NCBI RefSeq assembly: GCF_029245835.1
Contig: NZ_JAQWOO010000001.1
Coordinates: 1 to 64,000 of the forward strand
Reading direction: 5' to 3'
DNA length: 64,000 bases
From: Algibacter sp.
GTDB taxonomy: Bacteria > Bacteroidota > Bacteroidia > Flavobacteriales > Flavobacteriaceae
The stretch's first letter is position 1; each line of letters begins with the position of its first letter. Below are positions 9,961 to 20,209 of the stretch, piece by piece. The notes beneath the pieces were generated by a model. That model made no database searches. It was not told the origin of the DNA and saw nothing but the letters and a program-made list of their open reading frames with translations. The position numbers and the translations under genes are program-made.

Positions 9961-10413
9961 ATGAAAAACATATTTGAAACAAAAGAAACCGAAGCAGTCA
10001 TCGATAGAATTAATAAACTATCACCTACAACTAGACCACTATGGGGAAAAATGAGTGCAGACCAGATGTTAGCACATTGTAGCGTGACTTACGAAATGGC
10101 TTTTGAAGACAAACATCCAAAACCAAATGGGTTAACAAAATTTATGCTAAAACTATTTGTAAAAAAGACAGTTGTTAGGGATAAGCCTTATAGAAAGAAT
10201 AGCAGAACTGCACCACAATTCTTAATAACAAACGCTAGAAATTTTGTAGAAGAAAAAGCGAGATTAATAGACTATTTAATAAAAACACAAAAATTAGGTG
10301 AAAATCATTTTGATGGTATGGAATCGCATTCTTTTGGCAATTTAACAAAAGAAGAATGGAATATTATGTTTTACAAACATTTAGACCATCATTTAAGTCA
10401 GTTTGGCGTATAA
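9961..10413 (+). CDS. DUF1569-like (DinB-fold) protein
   Basis: PLWGKMSADQMLAHCSVTYEMAF and YKHLDHHLSQFGV pattern. Confidence 0.7.
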   Translation: MKNIFETKETEAVIDRINKLSPTTRPLWGKMSADQMLAHCSVTYEMAFEDKHPKPNGLTKFMLKLFVKKTVVRDKPYRKNSRTAPQFLITNARNFVEEKARLIDYLIKTQKLGENHFDGMESHSFGNLTKEEWNIMFYKHLDHHLSQFGV

Positions 10414-10414
10414 A

Positions 10415-10444
10415 AAAACCAACTAAAAGGATTAGTTGGTTTTT
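10415..10444. terminator. Bidirectional terminator aaaaccaacta...tagttggtttt
   Basis: Perfect stem between convergent genes, A and T tracts on both sides. Confidence 0.75.
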
Positions 10445-10463
10445 AAATTTTAAGCTAAAATAA

Positions 10464-10706
10464 TTATTTAGTCTTGTAAATTCTTGAGTTTTTGTCTTTG
10501 TCAAAAATCATTACCAATTCATCATTAGCATTAAGGTAAACAGATTTTAATTCCCAGCCTTCTTTCTCCGAAGCCTCTAGTAGACATTTCCTTACATCAG
10601 GATTGTATAAATTTAAATTTGAATTGACAATAACGTCATCAGCTTTCATATCAATAGATAATAAAAGCATCATTGTAACAAACAATAATTGTAATTTTTT
10701 CATCAT
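10464..10706 (-). CDS. Small secreted hypothetical protein
   Basis: 80 aa with signal peptide. Confidence 0.6.
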   Translation of the reverse strand: MMKKLQLLFVTMMLLLSIDMKADDVIVNSNLNLYNPDVRKCLLEASEKEGWELKSVYLNANDELVMIFDKDKNSRIYKTK

Positions 10707-10887
10707 GTTGGGGTTTTTAAAAATGATTAATATTTACACAAGATTATAGCATATATTGATAATTCTTAAAAATATTAGCTGATTGCCCATTATCTGCTGT
10801 TCAATGACCAAAAGACACTATGAAAAGCCTTTTTTTTTTCGATAAAAAACATGAGTATTTTGTGGTTATTTTAGAGTATTGATTTTT

Positions 10888-11904
10888 TTACTTAAAAATA
10901 ACTTTAGATTCATTGGAATTTACAGTTAAATTAACCATTCTACCTAAAATTAAAGCCCGATTATCCTTTTCATGACCCGTAGGCATATTAAATGCTATTG
11001 GAAAATCATAAACTGATAAAGCATCAAGAATAAGTTGCTCGATGGAGGTGCCCCAAAGTGTTGTGTTTTTTCTAAGTTTTGTCATATCTCCTATAATAAC
11101 ACCTTTGCAATTATCAAAATAACCAGCACGCTTTAAGCTTTGAAGCATCCGGTCAATATGGTATTTGTATTCACCAATTTCCTCAATAAATAAGATTTTT
11201 CCAGAAGTATTAATGCTAGTTTTAGAGCCTAACATGGTGTGAAGGATAGTTAAATTACCGCCAACTAACTGCCCTGAAGCGCTTCCTGTTTTGTTGTATT
11301 TAGAACCTTCTAACGTGTAGTTTAAAGGCTTGCCAAAAATGGTATTTTTAAATGTAGAAAGACTTTCTTTAATTTCAGATTCATCTTTTGGTAAACTTAC
11401 ACACATAATGGCATGTAAACTTTCAACACCTTCATTATGTATTTGATTATGAAGCGCCGTAATATCAGAATAGCCAATTACCCATTTTGGATTTTCTTTA
11501 AATTTTGAAAAGTCTAATTTGTCTAAAAGTCTAACGATGCCGTAACCACCACGCGCACACCAAATAGCACTAATTTTTGGATTGTCCAACGCTTTTTGGA
11601 GATCTTCACAACGTTCATCATCAGTTCCTGCAAAGTGGTCTGCTTTACTAAATACATGCTCCCCAACTACTGAATGTAAGCCCCAACGTTTTAGAAGCGC
11701 TTGAGCTTGTTGTACTTCGTCTGTTCTGTTTTTTAAAATTCCTGATGGTGCAACAATAGCAACCGTATCGCCTGCTTTTAAGTATGGTGGCTGTTTCAAA
11801 GTATTGTTTTGTTTTTCAATAGCCATACTTTGTGTGGATGCCTTTTCTATTTTAAAGAAAAACGCAACACAAAATAAGCTTAAAATTAGTAGGTTTTTTG
11901 ACAT
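10888..11904 (-). CDS. LD-carboxypeptidase (S66 family)
   Basis: GDTVAIVAPSG, WCARGGYGIVRLLDKLD, VGGNLTILHTMLGS, FIEEIGEYKYHIDRMLQ. Likely start MSKNLLIL near 11904 (ORF to 11961). Confidence 0.93.
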   Translation of the reverse strand: MSKNLLILSLFCVAFFFKIEKASTQSMAIEKQNNTLKQPPYLKAGDTVAIVAPSGILKNRTDEVQQAQALLKRWGLHSVVGEHVFSKADHFAGTDDERCEDLQKALDNPKISAIWCARGGYGIVRLLDKLDFSKFKENPKWVIGYSDITALHNQIHNEGVESLHAIMCVSLPKDESEIKESLSTFKNTIFGKPLNYTLEGSKYNKTGSASGQLVGGNLTILHTMLGSKTSINTSGKILFIEEIGEYKYHIDRMLQSLKRAGYFDNCKGVIIGDMTKLRKNTTLWGTSIEQLILDALSVYDFPIAFNMPTGHEKDNRALILGRMVNLTVNSNESKVIFK

Positions 11905-11982
11905 CATGTAAATGTACATTTTTTTAGTGAAACTCGATTTTGAAAATCCTGAAAGGCACATTCAAAATTTCAAGTTTAACTA

Positions 11983-12002
11983 ATCCCGATTAAGATCGGG
12001 AT
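11983..12002. repeat. Short palindrome atcccgat-taag-atcgggat
   Basis: Perfect 8-bp arms in sequence. Confidence 0.6.
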
Positions 12003-12154
12003 CTTATAAATTGTATTTAGAATTCAAAAAAAAATATGAAAAGCAAATTAAAATAACTTGAAGTAAAGCATTGCACTATGGACTATTCTTTTTGTTTAGT
12101 ACTTTTTTCTAAATAGGCTTCAAAATGTGTACTTTTACGGCTTCAAAAATGAAG

Positions 12155-12240
12155 TGTCATTCCGAGCGAAGCGCGGGAATCTGTTGAATTACAACTCCAA
12201 TTCATGAGATTGCCACTGTCGTACCTCCTTAGCAATGACA
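12155..12240. repeat. Imperfect palindromic repeat, family A
   Basis: TGTCATTCCGAGCGAAGCGCGGGAATCTGTTG ... GAGATTGCCACTGTCGTACCTCCTTAGCAATGACA. Confidence 0.85.
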
Positions 12241-12263
12241 ATCAAATTTAATTTTTTAGATTA

Positions 12264-14399
12264 ATGAACAAACCAAAAAGATATACAATTACCACAGCGC
12301 TTCCTTATACTAACGGCCCAATTCACATTGGGCATTTAGCTGGGGTTTACGTTCCAGCAGATATTTATGCACGCTATTTACGTTTAACAGGAAATGATGT
12401 TGCGTTTATTGGTGGTAGTGACGAACACGGTGTGCCAATTACCATTAAGGCAAAAAACGAAGGTGTTTCTCCTCAAGATATAGTTGATAAATACCATGCG
12501 ATTATTAAAAAATCGTTTGTAGATTTCGGAATTACTTTTGATAATTATTCGCGGACATCAGCACCAATTCATCATGAAACAGCTTCGGAATTCTTTAAGA
12601 CTTTAAATGACAAAGGAGCGTTTATTGAAGAAACTTCAGAGCAGTTGTATGATGCTGAAGCCAACCAGTTTTTAGCAGATCGGTTTGTAGTAGGAACATG
12701 TCCAAAATGTGGAAATGAAGAGGCTTATGGCGACCAATGTGAAAAATGCGGAACTAGTTTAAATGCAACTGATTTAATTAATCCAAAATCGGCAATTACA
12801 GGAAATGTACCGACTTTAAAACAAACAAAACATTGGTTTTTACCGTTAGATAAACATGAAGCCTTTTTAAAAGAATGGATTTTAGAAGGTCATAAAAAAG
12901 ACTGGAAACCTAATGTTTATGGGCAAGTAAAATCTTGGATAGATGATGGTTTACGTCCGCGTGCAGTAACCAGAGATTTAGATTGGGGTATCCCAGTACC
13001 CGCAGAAGGTGGCGAAGGCAAAGTGCTATATGTATGGTTCGATGCGCCTATTGGGTATATTTCATCTACTAAAGAATGGGCAGCACGCGAAGGAAAAGAC
13101 TGGGAACTATATTGGAAAGATAAAGATACCAAACTAGTACACTTTATAGGAAAAGACAACATTGTATTTCATTGTATTATTTTTCCAGCAATGTTAAAAG
13201 CGGAAGGCAGCTATATTCTACCAGATAACGTGCCAGCAAACGAGTTTTTAAATTTAGAGGGCAATAAACTGTCTACCTCTAAAAATTGGGCGGTTTGGTT
13301 ACCAGAATATTTAGAAGATTTTCCAGGACAACAAGATGTATTGCGCTATGCCTTAAATGCTAATGCGCCAGAAACTAAGGATAACGATTTTACTTGGAAA
13401 GATTTTCAGGCTAGAAATAATAACGAGTTAGTAGCTATTTTTGGGAACTTTATAAACCGCGTAGTCGTGTTAACTAACAAGTATTATGAGGGTATTGTTC
13501 CAGCTCCAAGTGATTTTACCCAAGTAGATGCCGAAACTTTGGCAGCCATAAAAGCTTATCCAGATGTTATTGCGAGTTCTATTGAGCGTTACCGTTTTAG
13601 AGAAGCAGGACAGGAATTGATGAATTTAGCCCGATTAGGAAATAAATATTTGGCAGATGAAGAGCCTTGGAAAACCATTAAAGTTGATGAATCGCGGACT
13701 AAAACCATCATGTATGTGGCGCTTCAAATAGCTTCCGCATTAGCAACTCTATGTGAACCATTTTTACCGTTTACTTCTGAAAAACTGAAAAACATATTAA
13801 AGTTACGTCATAACGAGGAGCAAAACGACGAAGTTATCTCAAACAAAAAAGAGATTGCCACGACTCATAAAAATGAGTCTCGCAATGACGCTGTAAGTTG
13901 GAACGACGTTTCAACTAAAAAAGAATTACTCCCTGCAAACCATAAAATAGGAAAAGCTGAATTATTATTTTCTAAAATTGAAGATGACACCATCCAAAAA
14001 CAGTTGGATAAATTAGAAGCTAGTAAAAAAGCCAACGAAATAGCAAATACTGCTGTAGAGGCTCAAAAGGAAACTATTACGTTTGAAGATTTTACCAAAT
14101 TGGACATTCGAGTTGGGACTATTCTTGAAGCTGAAAAAATGCCAAAAACTAAAAAACTTTTAAAACTAAAAGTAGATACAGGAATTGATACAAGAACAAT
14201 AGTTTCAGGTATTGCTGAAAGTTTTTCTGCGGAAGAAGTTATTGGAAAACGGGTTACTGTTTTAGTAAATCTCGCCCCAAGAGCGTTAAGAGGTGTTGAA
14301 AGTCAAGGTATGATTTTGATGACGGAGACGGCTGATGGTAAGTTGGTGTTTGTTAATCCTGATGATGCTGAGGTTGGTAATGGCTTACAGGTGAGTTAA
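12264..14399 (+). CDS. metG: Methionyl-tRNA synthetase with C-terminal EMAP/tRNA-binding domain
   Basis: [16 protein letters not shown] (HIGH), CPKCG/CEKCG zinc knuckle, [13 protein letters not shown] (KMSKS-type), C-terminal [29 protein letters not shown]. Confidence 0.98.
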   Translation: MNKPKRYTITTALPYTNGPIHIGHLAGVYVPADIYARYLRLTGNDVAFIGGSDEHGVPITIKAKNEGVSPQDIVDKYHAIIKKSFVDFGITFDNYSRTSAPIHHETASEFFKTLNDKGAFIEETSEQLYDAEANQFLADRFVVGTCPKCGNEEAYGDQCEKCGTSLNATDLINPKSAITGNVPTLKQTKHWFLPLDKHEAFLKEWILEGHKKDWKPNVYGQVKSWIDDGLRPRAVTRDLDWGIPVPAEGGEGKVLYVWFDAPIGYISSTKEWAAREGKDWELYWKDKDTKLVHFIGKDNIVFHCIIFPAMLKAEGSYILPDNVPANEFLNLEGNKLSTSKNWAVWLPEYLEDFPGQQDVLRYALNANAPETKDNDFTWKDFQARNNNELVAIFGNFINRVVVLTNKYYEGIVPAPSDFTQVDAETLAAIKAYPDVIASSIERYRFREAGQELMNLARLGNKYLADEEPWKTIKVDESRTKTIMYVALQIASALATLCEPFLPFTSEKLKNILKLRHNEEQNDEVISNKKEIATTHKNESRNDAVSWNDVSTKKELLPANHKIGKAELLFSKIEDDTIQKQLDKLEASKKANEIANTAVEAQKETITFEDFTKLDIRVGTILEAEKMPKTKKLLKLKVDTGIDTRTIVSGIAESFSAEEVIGKRVTVLVNLAPRALRGVESQGMILMTETADGKLVFVNPDDAEVGNGLQVS
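13806..13890. repeat. Family A palindromic repeat lying inside the metG reading frame
   Basis: cgtcataacgaggagcaaaacgacgaagttatctc...gagattgccacgactcataaaaatgagtctcgcaatgacg; right half matches the intergenic copies. Confidence 0.75.
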
Positions 14400-14440
14400 A
14401 AAACAAACGTTTTTAGTAACTTTACAAAAAACCCAATATT

Positions 14441-14959
14441 ATGTTATCAAAAACCATACAAGACGCATTAAATAATCAAATACGAATTGAAGCAGAGTCT
14501 TCTCAAATCTATTTAGCCATGGCATGTTGGGCTGAGGTTAAAGGTTTAGAAGGCGTTTCTAATTTTATGTATGCACAATCGGATGAAGAACGCGAGCATA
14601 TGTTGAAGTTAGTAAAATTTGTAAACGAACGCGGAGGTCATGCAAAAATTTCACAATTAAAAGCACCAAACGTTACATTTAAATCGATTAAAGAAATGTT
14701 CGAAAAGTTATTTGAACATGAGGTATATGTATCGCAAAGTATCAACGAATTGGTGCATATTAGTCTTCAAGAAAAAGACTATGCCACCCATAACTTTTTA
14801 CAATGGTATGTAGCAGAGCAAATAGAGGAAGAAGCTGTTGCAAGAACCATCTTAGATAAAATAAATATGATTGGCGATGATAAAGGTGGTTTGTATTTAT
14901 TTGATAGGGATATTGAAAATTTAACAGTAACTACTGCAGCCGCAAATACACCCGAATAA
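14441..14959 (+). CDS. Ferritin
   Basis: RIEAESSQIYLAMACWAEVKGLEG...EEREHMLKLVKFVNERGGHAKI; WYVAEQIEEEAVARTILDKI. Confidence 0.96.
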   Translation: MLSKTIQDALNNQIRIEAESSQIYLAMACWAEVKGLEGVSNFMYAQSDEEREHMLKLVKFVNERGGHAKISQLKAPNVTFKSIKEMFEKLFEHEVYVSQSINELVHISLQEKDYATHNFLQWYVAEQIEEEAVARTILDKINMIGDDKGGLYLFDRDIENLTVTTAAANTPE

Positions 14960-15035
14960 TTTTAACATTTAAGCTTATTTAGATTTAATAAAAATAACTT
15001 ATTTTTGCTTGTAGATTCGAGTATTATATTCTACT

Positions 15036-15197
15036 GTGGGCAAAAAAAAGAAAAAAAAGGCAATAAAAGAATTACAAAAATTAGGTGTAGAGTTGCCTAA
15101 AAAAGTAAAAGATAGTTGCTGTAAAAAGTTTAAAAAAGGAGCGAACAAGCGCTGTAAAAAATGCCCTTGTTTTGATTTGATTAAAAAAGTGGCATAG
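15036..15197 (+). CDS. Small Lys/Cys-rich protein (53 aa, GTG start)
   Basis: Not in supplied track: (V/M)GKKKKKKAIKELQKLGVELPKKVKDSCCKKFKKGANKRCKKCPCFDLIKKVA; CC...C..CPC pattern. Confidence 0.55.
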   Translation: MGKKKKKKAIKELQKLGVELPKKVKDSCCKKFKKGANKRCKKCPCFDLIKKVA

Positions 15198-15217
15198 TAT
15201 CATAAAAAATATAATCC

Positions 15218-15250
15218 AGACCTGTCAGGTTTCTAAAACCTGACAGGTCT
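15218..15250 (+). terminator. Perfect 15-bp hairpin agacctgtcaggttt-cta-aaacctgacaggtct followed by T-run
   Basis: Read directly; 3-nt loop, T tract immediately 3'. Confidence 0.85.
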
Positions 15251-15311
15251 TTTTAGTTAAATTGAATAGAATTTTTTTAGTTTCGTTGTACGTTAGCTCA
15301 AAACAATTAGA

Positions 15312-17429
15312 ATGATACCATATATAATCCTACAAACAAAACTTCCAGAGCAATCAGTAAAAAATACGATTGAATTACTTAATGAAGATTGCACCATTCC
15401 TTTTATATCGCGTTATAGAAAAGAACGTACAGGGAATCTAGATGAAGTTCAAATAGGCAATATCGTAAAATATAAAGAACAATTTGAAGCTTTAGATAAA
15501 CGAAAAAAAGCCATTTTAAAAGCTTTAGAAGAACTAGACGTTTTAACTTCAGAATTAAAACAAAAGGTATTAATTACTCAAGATATAACAGCACTTGAAG
15601 ATTTATACTTGCCGTATAAGAAAAGTAGAAAAACCAAAGCTGAAAAAGCGAGACAAAATGGATTAGAACCATTGGCAAAAATAATCATGTCTCAAAACGC
15701 TAACGATGTTGAATCTATTGCCTTTAAATATGTAAAAGGTAATCTAGACTCAGTAGAGGACGCTTTACAAGGTGCTAGACATATTATCGCAGAATGGATT
15801 AATGAACGTGCTGATATTCGAAACAATATCCGTTGTCAATTAGAGCGTTTTGCTATGATTTCCACGACAGTGATAAAAACAAAAACTGAAGACGAAAAAG
15901 CTCAAAAGTTTAGAGATTATTTTAATTGGGAAGAAAGTTTAAGCCGAATTCCGTCGCACCGATTATTGGCTATTTTACGTGCAGAAAAGGAGGGCTTTAT
16001 TCGTGTAAAAATTCAAATTGATGATGATCGTGCTTTGGATACTATTGAAAGACGCATTATTAAAAGTAATAGTGCTTGCGCAAGCGAGATAAAAGCAGCC
16101 ATTAAAGATGCATACAAACGCTTATTATTACCATCTTTAAGTAATGAAGCCTTACAAATAGCTAAAGATAAAGCTGATGAATCTGCAACTACAGTTTTTG
16201 CTAAAAACCTAAAACAATTATTATTAGGTTCGCCATTAGGAGAAAAACGTGTTTTAGCCATCGACCCTGGTTTTAGAACAGGTTGTAAAGTGGTGTGTTT
16301 AGATGCGCAAGGGCAATTAAAATATAACGAAACTATTTATCCGCATCCACCAAAAAGCGATAGTTTGGGTGCTATGAAAAAGATAAGTTCGCTTTGTGAG
16401 GCGCATAAAATTGAAGCGATTGCCATAGGAAACGGAACAGCGTCTAGAGAAACTGAAGCCTTGATTAGAAAGGTGCATTTTAAGAATAATATTCAAGTGT
16501 TTGTGGTAAGTGAAGCCGGAGCAAGTATTTATTCAGCATCAAAAATAGCACGAGAAGAATTTCCAAATTATGATGTCACTGTTCGTGGATCAGTTTCAAT
16601 TGGAAGACGCCTGCAAGACCCATTAGCAGAATTGGTTAAAATTGACGCCAAATCTATTGGCGTTGGCCAATACCAGCATGATGTTGACCAAACGAAACTT
16701 CAAAAACAGTTAGATGTAGTTGTAGAAAATTGCGTTAACTCAGTTGGAGTAAATATTAATACAGCAAGTAAGTCTTTGTTGAGTTACGTTTCAGGTATTG
16801 GTCCAAAACTAGCCGAAAATATTTTTAATTACAGAAAGGAAAATGGCGTATTTGCATCTAGGGTAGCTATTAAAAATGTACCACGATTAGGAGGAAAAGC
16901 GTTTGAACAAGGCGCTGCTTTTTTAAGAATTAAAGACGCTAAAAACCCGTTAGATGATTCTGCTGTTCATCCTGAAAGCTATGGGATAGTTACAAAAATG
17001 GCTAAAGATTTAGGGAAATCTGTTGAAGATTTAATTGGGAATAAAGAGTTACTTCAAAAAATAGATTTAAAAAAATATTGTTCAGAATATGTTGGTTTAC
17101 TAACACTAGAAGATATCATTAAAGAACTAGAGAAACCAGGACTAGACATCAGGGAACAAGCCAAAGTATTCACATTCAATCAAAATATAAAAACCATTAA
17201 CGATTTAAAAGAAGGGCAATTACTTCCTGGAATCGTCAACAATATTACTAATTTTGGTTGCTTTGTAGATGTTGGTATTAAAGAAAGCGGATTAATCCAT
17301 GTATCAAATCTATCCGATAGTTTTGTAAAAGATGTGAATGAACACGTGAGTCTGCATCAGCAAATTATAGTAAAAGTATTGGAGGTTGATGTACCGCGAA
17401 AACGAATTCAATTGAAATTGCATAAATAG
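15312..17429 (+). CDS. tex: Tex family RNA-binding transcription accessory protein
   Basis: PFISRYRKERTGNLDEVQ, AIDPGFRTGCK, YRKENGVFASR HhH, C-terminal S1 domain LLPGIVNNITNFGCFVDVGIKESGLIHVS. Confidence 0.96.
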   Translation: MIPYIILQTKLPEQSVKNTIELLNEDCTIPFISRYRKERTGNLDEVQIGNIVKYKEQFEALDKRKKAILKALEELDVLTSELKQKVLITQDITALEDLYLPYKKSRKTKAEKARQNGLEPLAKIIMSQNANDVESIAFKYVKGNLDSVEDALQGARHIIAEWINERADIRNNIRCQLERFAMISTTVIKTKTEDEKAQKFRDYFNWEESLSRIPSHRLLAILRAEKEGFIRVKIQIDDDRALDTIERRIIKSNSACASEIKAAIKDAYKRLLLPSLSNEALQIAKDKADESATTVFAKNLKQLLLGSPLGEKRVLAIDPGFRTGCKVVCLDAQGQLKYNETIYPHPPKSDSLGAMKKISSLCEAHKIEAIAIGNGTASRETEALIRKVHFKNNIQVFVVSEAGASIYSASKIAREEFPNYDVTVRGSVSIGRRLQDPLAELVKIDAKSIGVGQYQHDVDQTKLQKQLDVVVENCVNSVGVNINTASKSLLSYVSGIGPKLAENIFNYRKENGVFASRVAIKNVPRLGGKAFEQGAAFLRIKDAKNPLDDSAVHPESYGIVTKMAKDLGKSVEDLIGNKELLQKIDLKKYCSEYVGLLTLEDIIKELEKPGLDIREQAKVFTFNQNIKTINDLKEGQLLPGIVNNITNFGCFVDVGIKESGLIHVSNLSDSFVKDVNEHVSLHQQIIVKVLEVDVPRKRIQLKLHK

Positions 17430-17494
17430 ATGCTTTATCAAATCTAAATGAGGTGTGTTGAGATTTTAAATAACACAGATAACCTATATGTAAT

Positions 17495-18397
17495 ATGTTA
17501 AAAATTGCTTATCACGATATTTATAAACATCCATTACCAGAAGGCCATCGTTTCCCGATGCTTAAATACGAGTTGTTGCCACAGCAATTATTGCACGAAG
17601 GTACCTGTGCTCCAGATAATTTTTTCGAACCACATATTCCAGAAGACACCCATATTTTAAGAGTACATACTGAAGCGTATTATAAAGATTTAAAAAATAT
17701 AACACTAGATGCTAGAGCAGCCAGAAAAATAGGTTTTCCACTAAGTGAGAAATTAGTAAAGCGTGAAGTTATAATAGCAGATGGAACTATAAAAGCTAGC
17801 GAATTTGCATTAAAATATGGGGTTGCTATGAATATTGCTGGAGGGACACACCACGCCTATTCTAATAGAGGTGAAGCCTTTTGTTTATTAAACGATCAAG
17901 CTATTGGTGCGCGTTACCTTTTCAATAAAGGATTATCTAAAAAAGTATTGATTGTAGACTTAGACGTCCATCAAGGAAACGGAACCGCAGAAATTTTTAA
18001 AAACGATAATAAAGTCTTTACATTTTCCATGCACGGAAAAGGAAATTATCCATTTAAAAAAGAGCAAAGTGATTTGGATATTGCTTTAGAAAATAACACC
18101 GATGATGATGCGTATTTATGTATTTTAAAAGAAACACTCACTAAACTTATTGAAGCGCAAAACCCCGATTTTATATATTATTTATGCGGTGTAGATGTTT
18201 TAGCTTCTGATAAACTTGGAAAGCTAGGAATGACTCTTGAAGGTTGTAAAGCGCGCGATCGTTTTGTGTTACAAACCTGTAAAAACAAGCAGTTGCCTGT
18301 TATGTGTTCTATGGGTGGTGGGTATTCTCCAGATATTAAAATTATTATAGAAGCGCATGCCAATACGTTTCGTTTGGCTCAGGAGATATTTTTTTAA
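17495..18397 (+). CDS. Histone deacetylase family protein
   Basis: AGGTHHAYSNRGEAFCLLNDQAI, VLIVDLDVHQGNGTAEIF, CGVDVLASDKLGKL. Confidence 0.95.
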   Translation: MLKIAYHDIYKHPLPEGHRFPMLKYELLPQQLLHEGTCAPDNFFEPHIPEDTHILRVHTEAYYKDLKNITLDARAARKIGFPLSEKLVKREVIIADGTIKASEFALKYGVAMNIAGGTHHAYSNRGEAFCLLNDQAIGARYLFNKGLSKKVLIVDLDVHQGNGTAEIFKNDNKVFTFSMHGKGNYPFKKEQSDLDIALENNTDDDAYLCILKETLTKLIEAQNPDFIYYLCGVDVLASDKLGKLGMTLEGCKARDRFVLQTCKNKQLPVMCSMGGGYSPDIKIIIEAHANTFRLAQEIFF

Positions 18398-18400
18398 GAC

Positions 18401-18444
18401 AATCAAAAAGTGGGTAAATAAAATATTTACCCTCTTTTTGATTT
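18401..18444. terminator. Long hairpin aatcaaaaagtgggtaaata...tatttaccctctttttgatt
   Basis: About 20-bp stem with one mismatch between convergent genes. Confidence 0.8.
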
Positions 18445-18517
18445 CTAGAAATTAAGTTATTTAGACCTCTAAGATTTTATATTTAACTTAAAGTATGTCA
18501 AATAGAAGTCGCACTAA

Positions 18518-19876
18518 TTATTCTTTTGTTTTTTTATTAAATGTATAGCTTACACCAAATTGAATCATTGATGTTGTCATTTCATAAGATACACTAGATC
18601 CAGGAATAGCTCCTAAAGTATTACTTGCGGAAATTTGTCTTGGATCTAATATTTGACCTTCTGTCGCACCATTACTATCACCATAATGATAAACAGCATC
18701 GATGTTCCAAGTATCGTTTATTTCATAACTTAAACCAAATTGGTAAGCATTTTTAATGACTGCTGTAGCAGGAATATTGAAAAATGTCAGGTTTTCTGGA
18801 ATTGGGTTAGAACTATAAGTATAACCAAAACGTAATGGTAATTTATTAATTCCTTTATACTGAATACCTGCAGATAAAATAGAGATATTTTCCCAACCAA
18901 ATCCAGCAACTGATGCTGTTGGCGTCCATCCAGTTTCAGAGAAACCGTCTGTATTTTCATAATCTACTCTTCTAAAATCAAACGCTAAATCAACATCTCC
19001 TTCGGAATACCCTAACCCAACAGAAAAAATTGCTGGATAATCCATTTGGAATTTGTTTTTAGCCGAAGAACCGTCAGGATACGTATTATCAAATTCAAAT
19101 TCACTAAACTTTTGAGCCGTTTTGTACGAAGCTCCAAGTTTTAAACCAAAGCCTGAATCATAAAACAACCCAAATTGGGCACCAAAACCTATAGCTGTAG
19201 CTTTATCTGTTGTTGGGTAGCCAGAGGCATTTGGATTAGCCGTTGGATTAGGAGCTAACTCTAAAGCGGCATAGTTTACATTTGGTTGTATCCCGATAGA
19301 GAATTTATCTGAAACCTCATAAGCATAAGATAAACCAATTTGTAACAACATATAATCTGATTCTATACGTCCAAAACCACCAGCATTTTGTGGAAAGTTA
19401 ATGGGGTTGGAATTTTCAGCAGGGTTGTAATTAGGGTTAAAATTAACCATTAAATCTTGTGGATAATTTGTGTTTTCTGGAAACGTTACACCGAATCCAC
19501 TAATACCAAAAGCAGATACACCAAAAGTATGTTTGCTGCCTTCTTTACCCCAAACCATGGCTAAAGCAGGCAAAGGTGATATCCCTCTATCATCTTCAGT
19601 ATTCCCACCAAAAGGACCCATTGGTGTTGGAACTGTAGAAAATAATTCAGGTGATGAAAAGAATAAACCAACATCCAGTTTGATAATTTTACTATCAAAA
19701 GTTGAGAGTGTAGCAGGATTCCATTGCATAGCTCCAGAAATATCAAGAGGTTGCGCCGTTGCAGCTCCACCCATAGACATGTTTACGGCGCCAACGCCTT
19801 GCATAATATGACCTGCCTGGGATAAAACTGATACGGAGAATAGTAAAAATAACGAACGTAAAATGGTAGTTTTCAT
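18518..19876 (-). CDS. OmpP1/FadL/TodX-type outer membrane protein
   Basis: Signal peptide; GAVNMSMGGAATAQPLDISGAMQWNPATL; beta-barrel pattern, C-terminal SYTFNKKTKE. Confidence 0.92.
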   Translation of the reverse strand: MKTTILRSLFLLFSVSVLSQAGHIMQGVGAVNMSMGGAATAQPLDISGAMQWNPATLSTFDSKIIKLDVGLFFSSPELFSTVPTPMGPFGGNTEDDRGISPLPALAMVWGKEGSKHTFGVSAFGISGFGVTFPENTNYPQDLMVNFNPNYNPAENSNPINFPQNAGGFGRIESDYMLLQIGLSYAYEVSDKFSIGIQPNVNYAALELAPNPTANPNASGYPTTDKATAIGFGAQFGLFYDSGFGLKLGASYKTAQKFSEFEFDNTYPDGSSAKNKFQMDYPAIFSVGLGYSEGDVDLAFDFRRVDYENTDGFSETGWTPTASVAGFGWENISILSAGIQYKGINKLPLRFGYTYSSNPIPENLTFFNIPATAVIKNAYQFGLSYEINDTWNIDAVYHYGDSNGATEGQILDPRQISASNTLGAIPGSSVSYEMTTSMIQFGVSYTFNKKTKE

Positions 19877-20013
19877 AACTAAGTTATTTAGAAGAATTCA
19901 GAAAATATTTTTAGAGTTGAATTCTTATAGTTAATAATTGATTGGTAAAATTACTTTGAGAATATGCTCTTATCTATGACTTTTGTCACGTATTGATTCT
20001 TTTTTTTAAAAGC

Positions 20014-20047
20014 AACCCCTTGTGTAACAAAGGTTACACAAGGGGTT
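20014..20047. terminator. Perfect 15-bp hairpin aaccccttgtgtaac-aaag-gttacacaaggggtt
   Basis: Exact inverted repeat with adjacent T/A-rich run. Confidence 0.5.
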
Positions 20048-20152
20048 TGTGATGCATTTTGTCATAATTTGATGATTGCCTCGTAATTAATTTTACAAAG
20101 TAATTATAATAAAAAATAAATAGGATTGTAATTACATTCTAAAGCAAAAAAC

Positions 20153-20181
20153 AATGCGAACTAGTTCAATTAGTTCGCATT
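20153..20181 (-). terminator. Hairpin aatgcgaacta...tagttcgcatt
   Basis: 11-bp perfect stem with A/T tracts, downstream of 20210..20641. Confidence 0.65.
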
Positions 20182-20209
20182 TTTAATATCATAATATTTG
20201 ATAGAAAAC

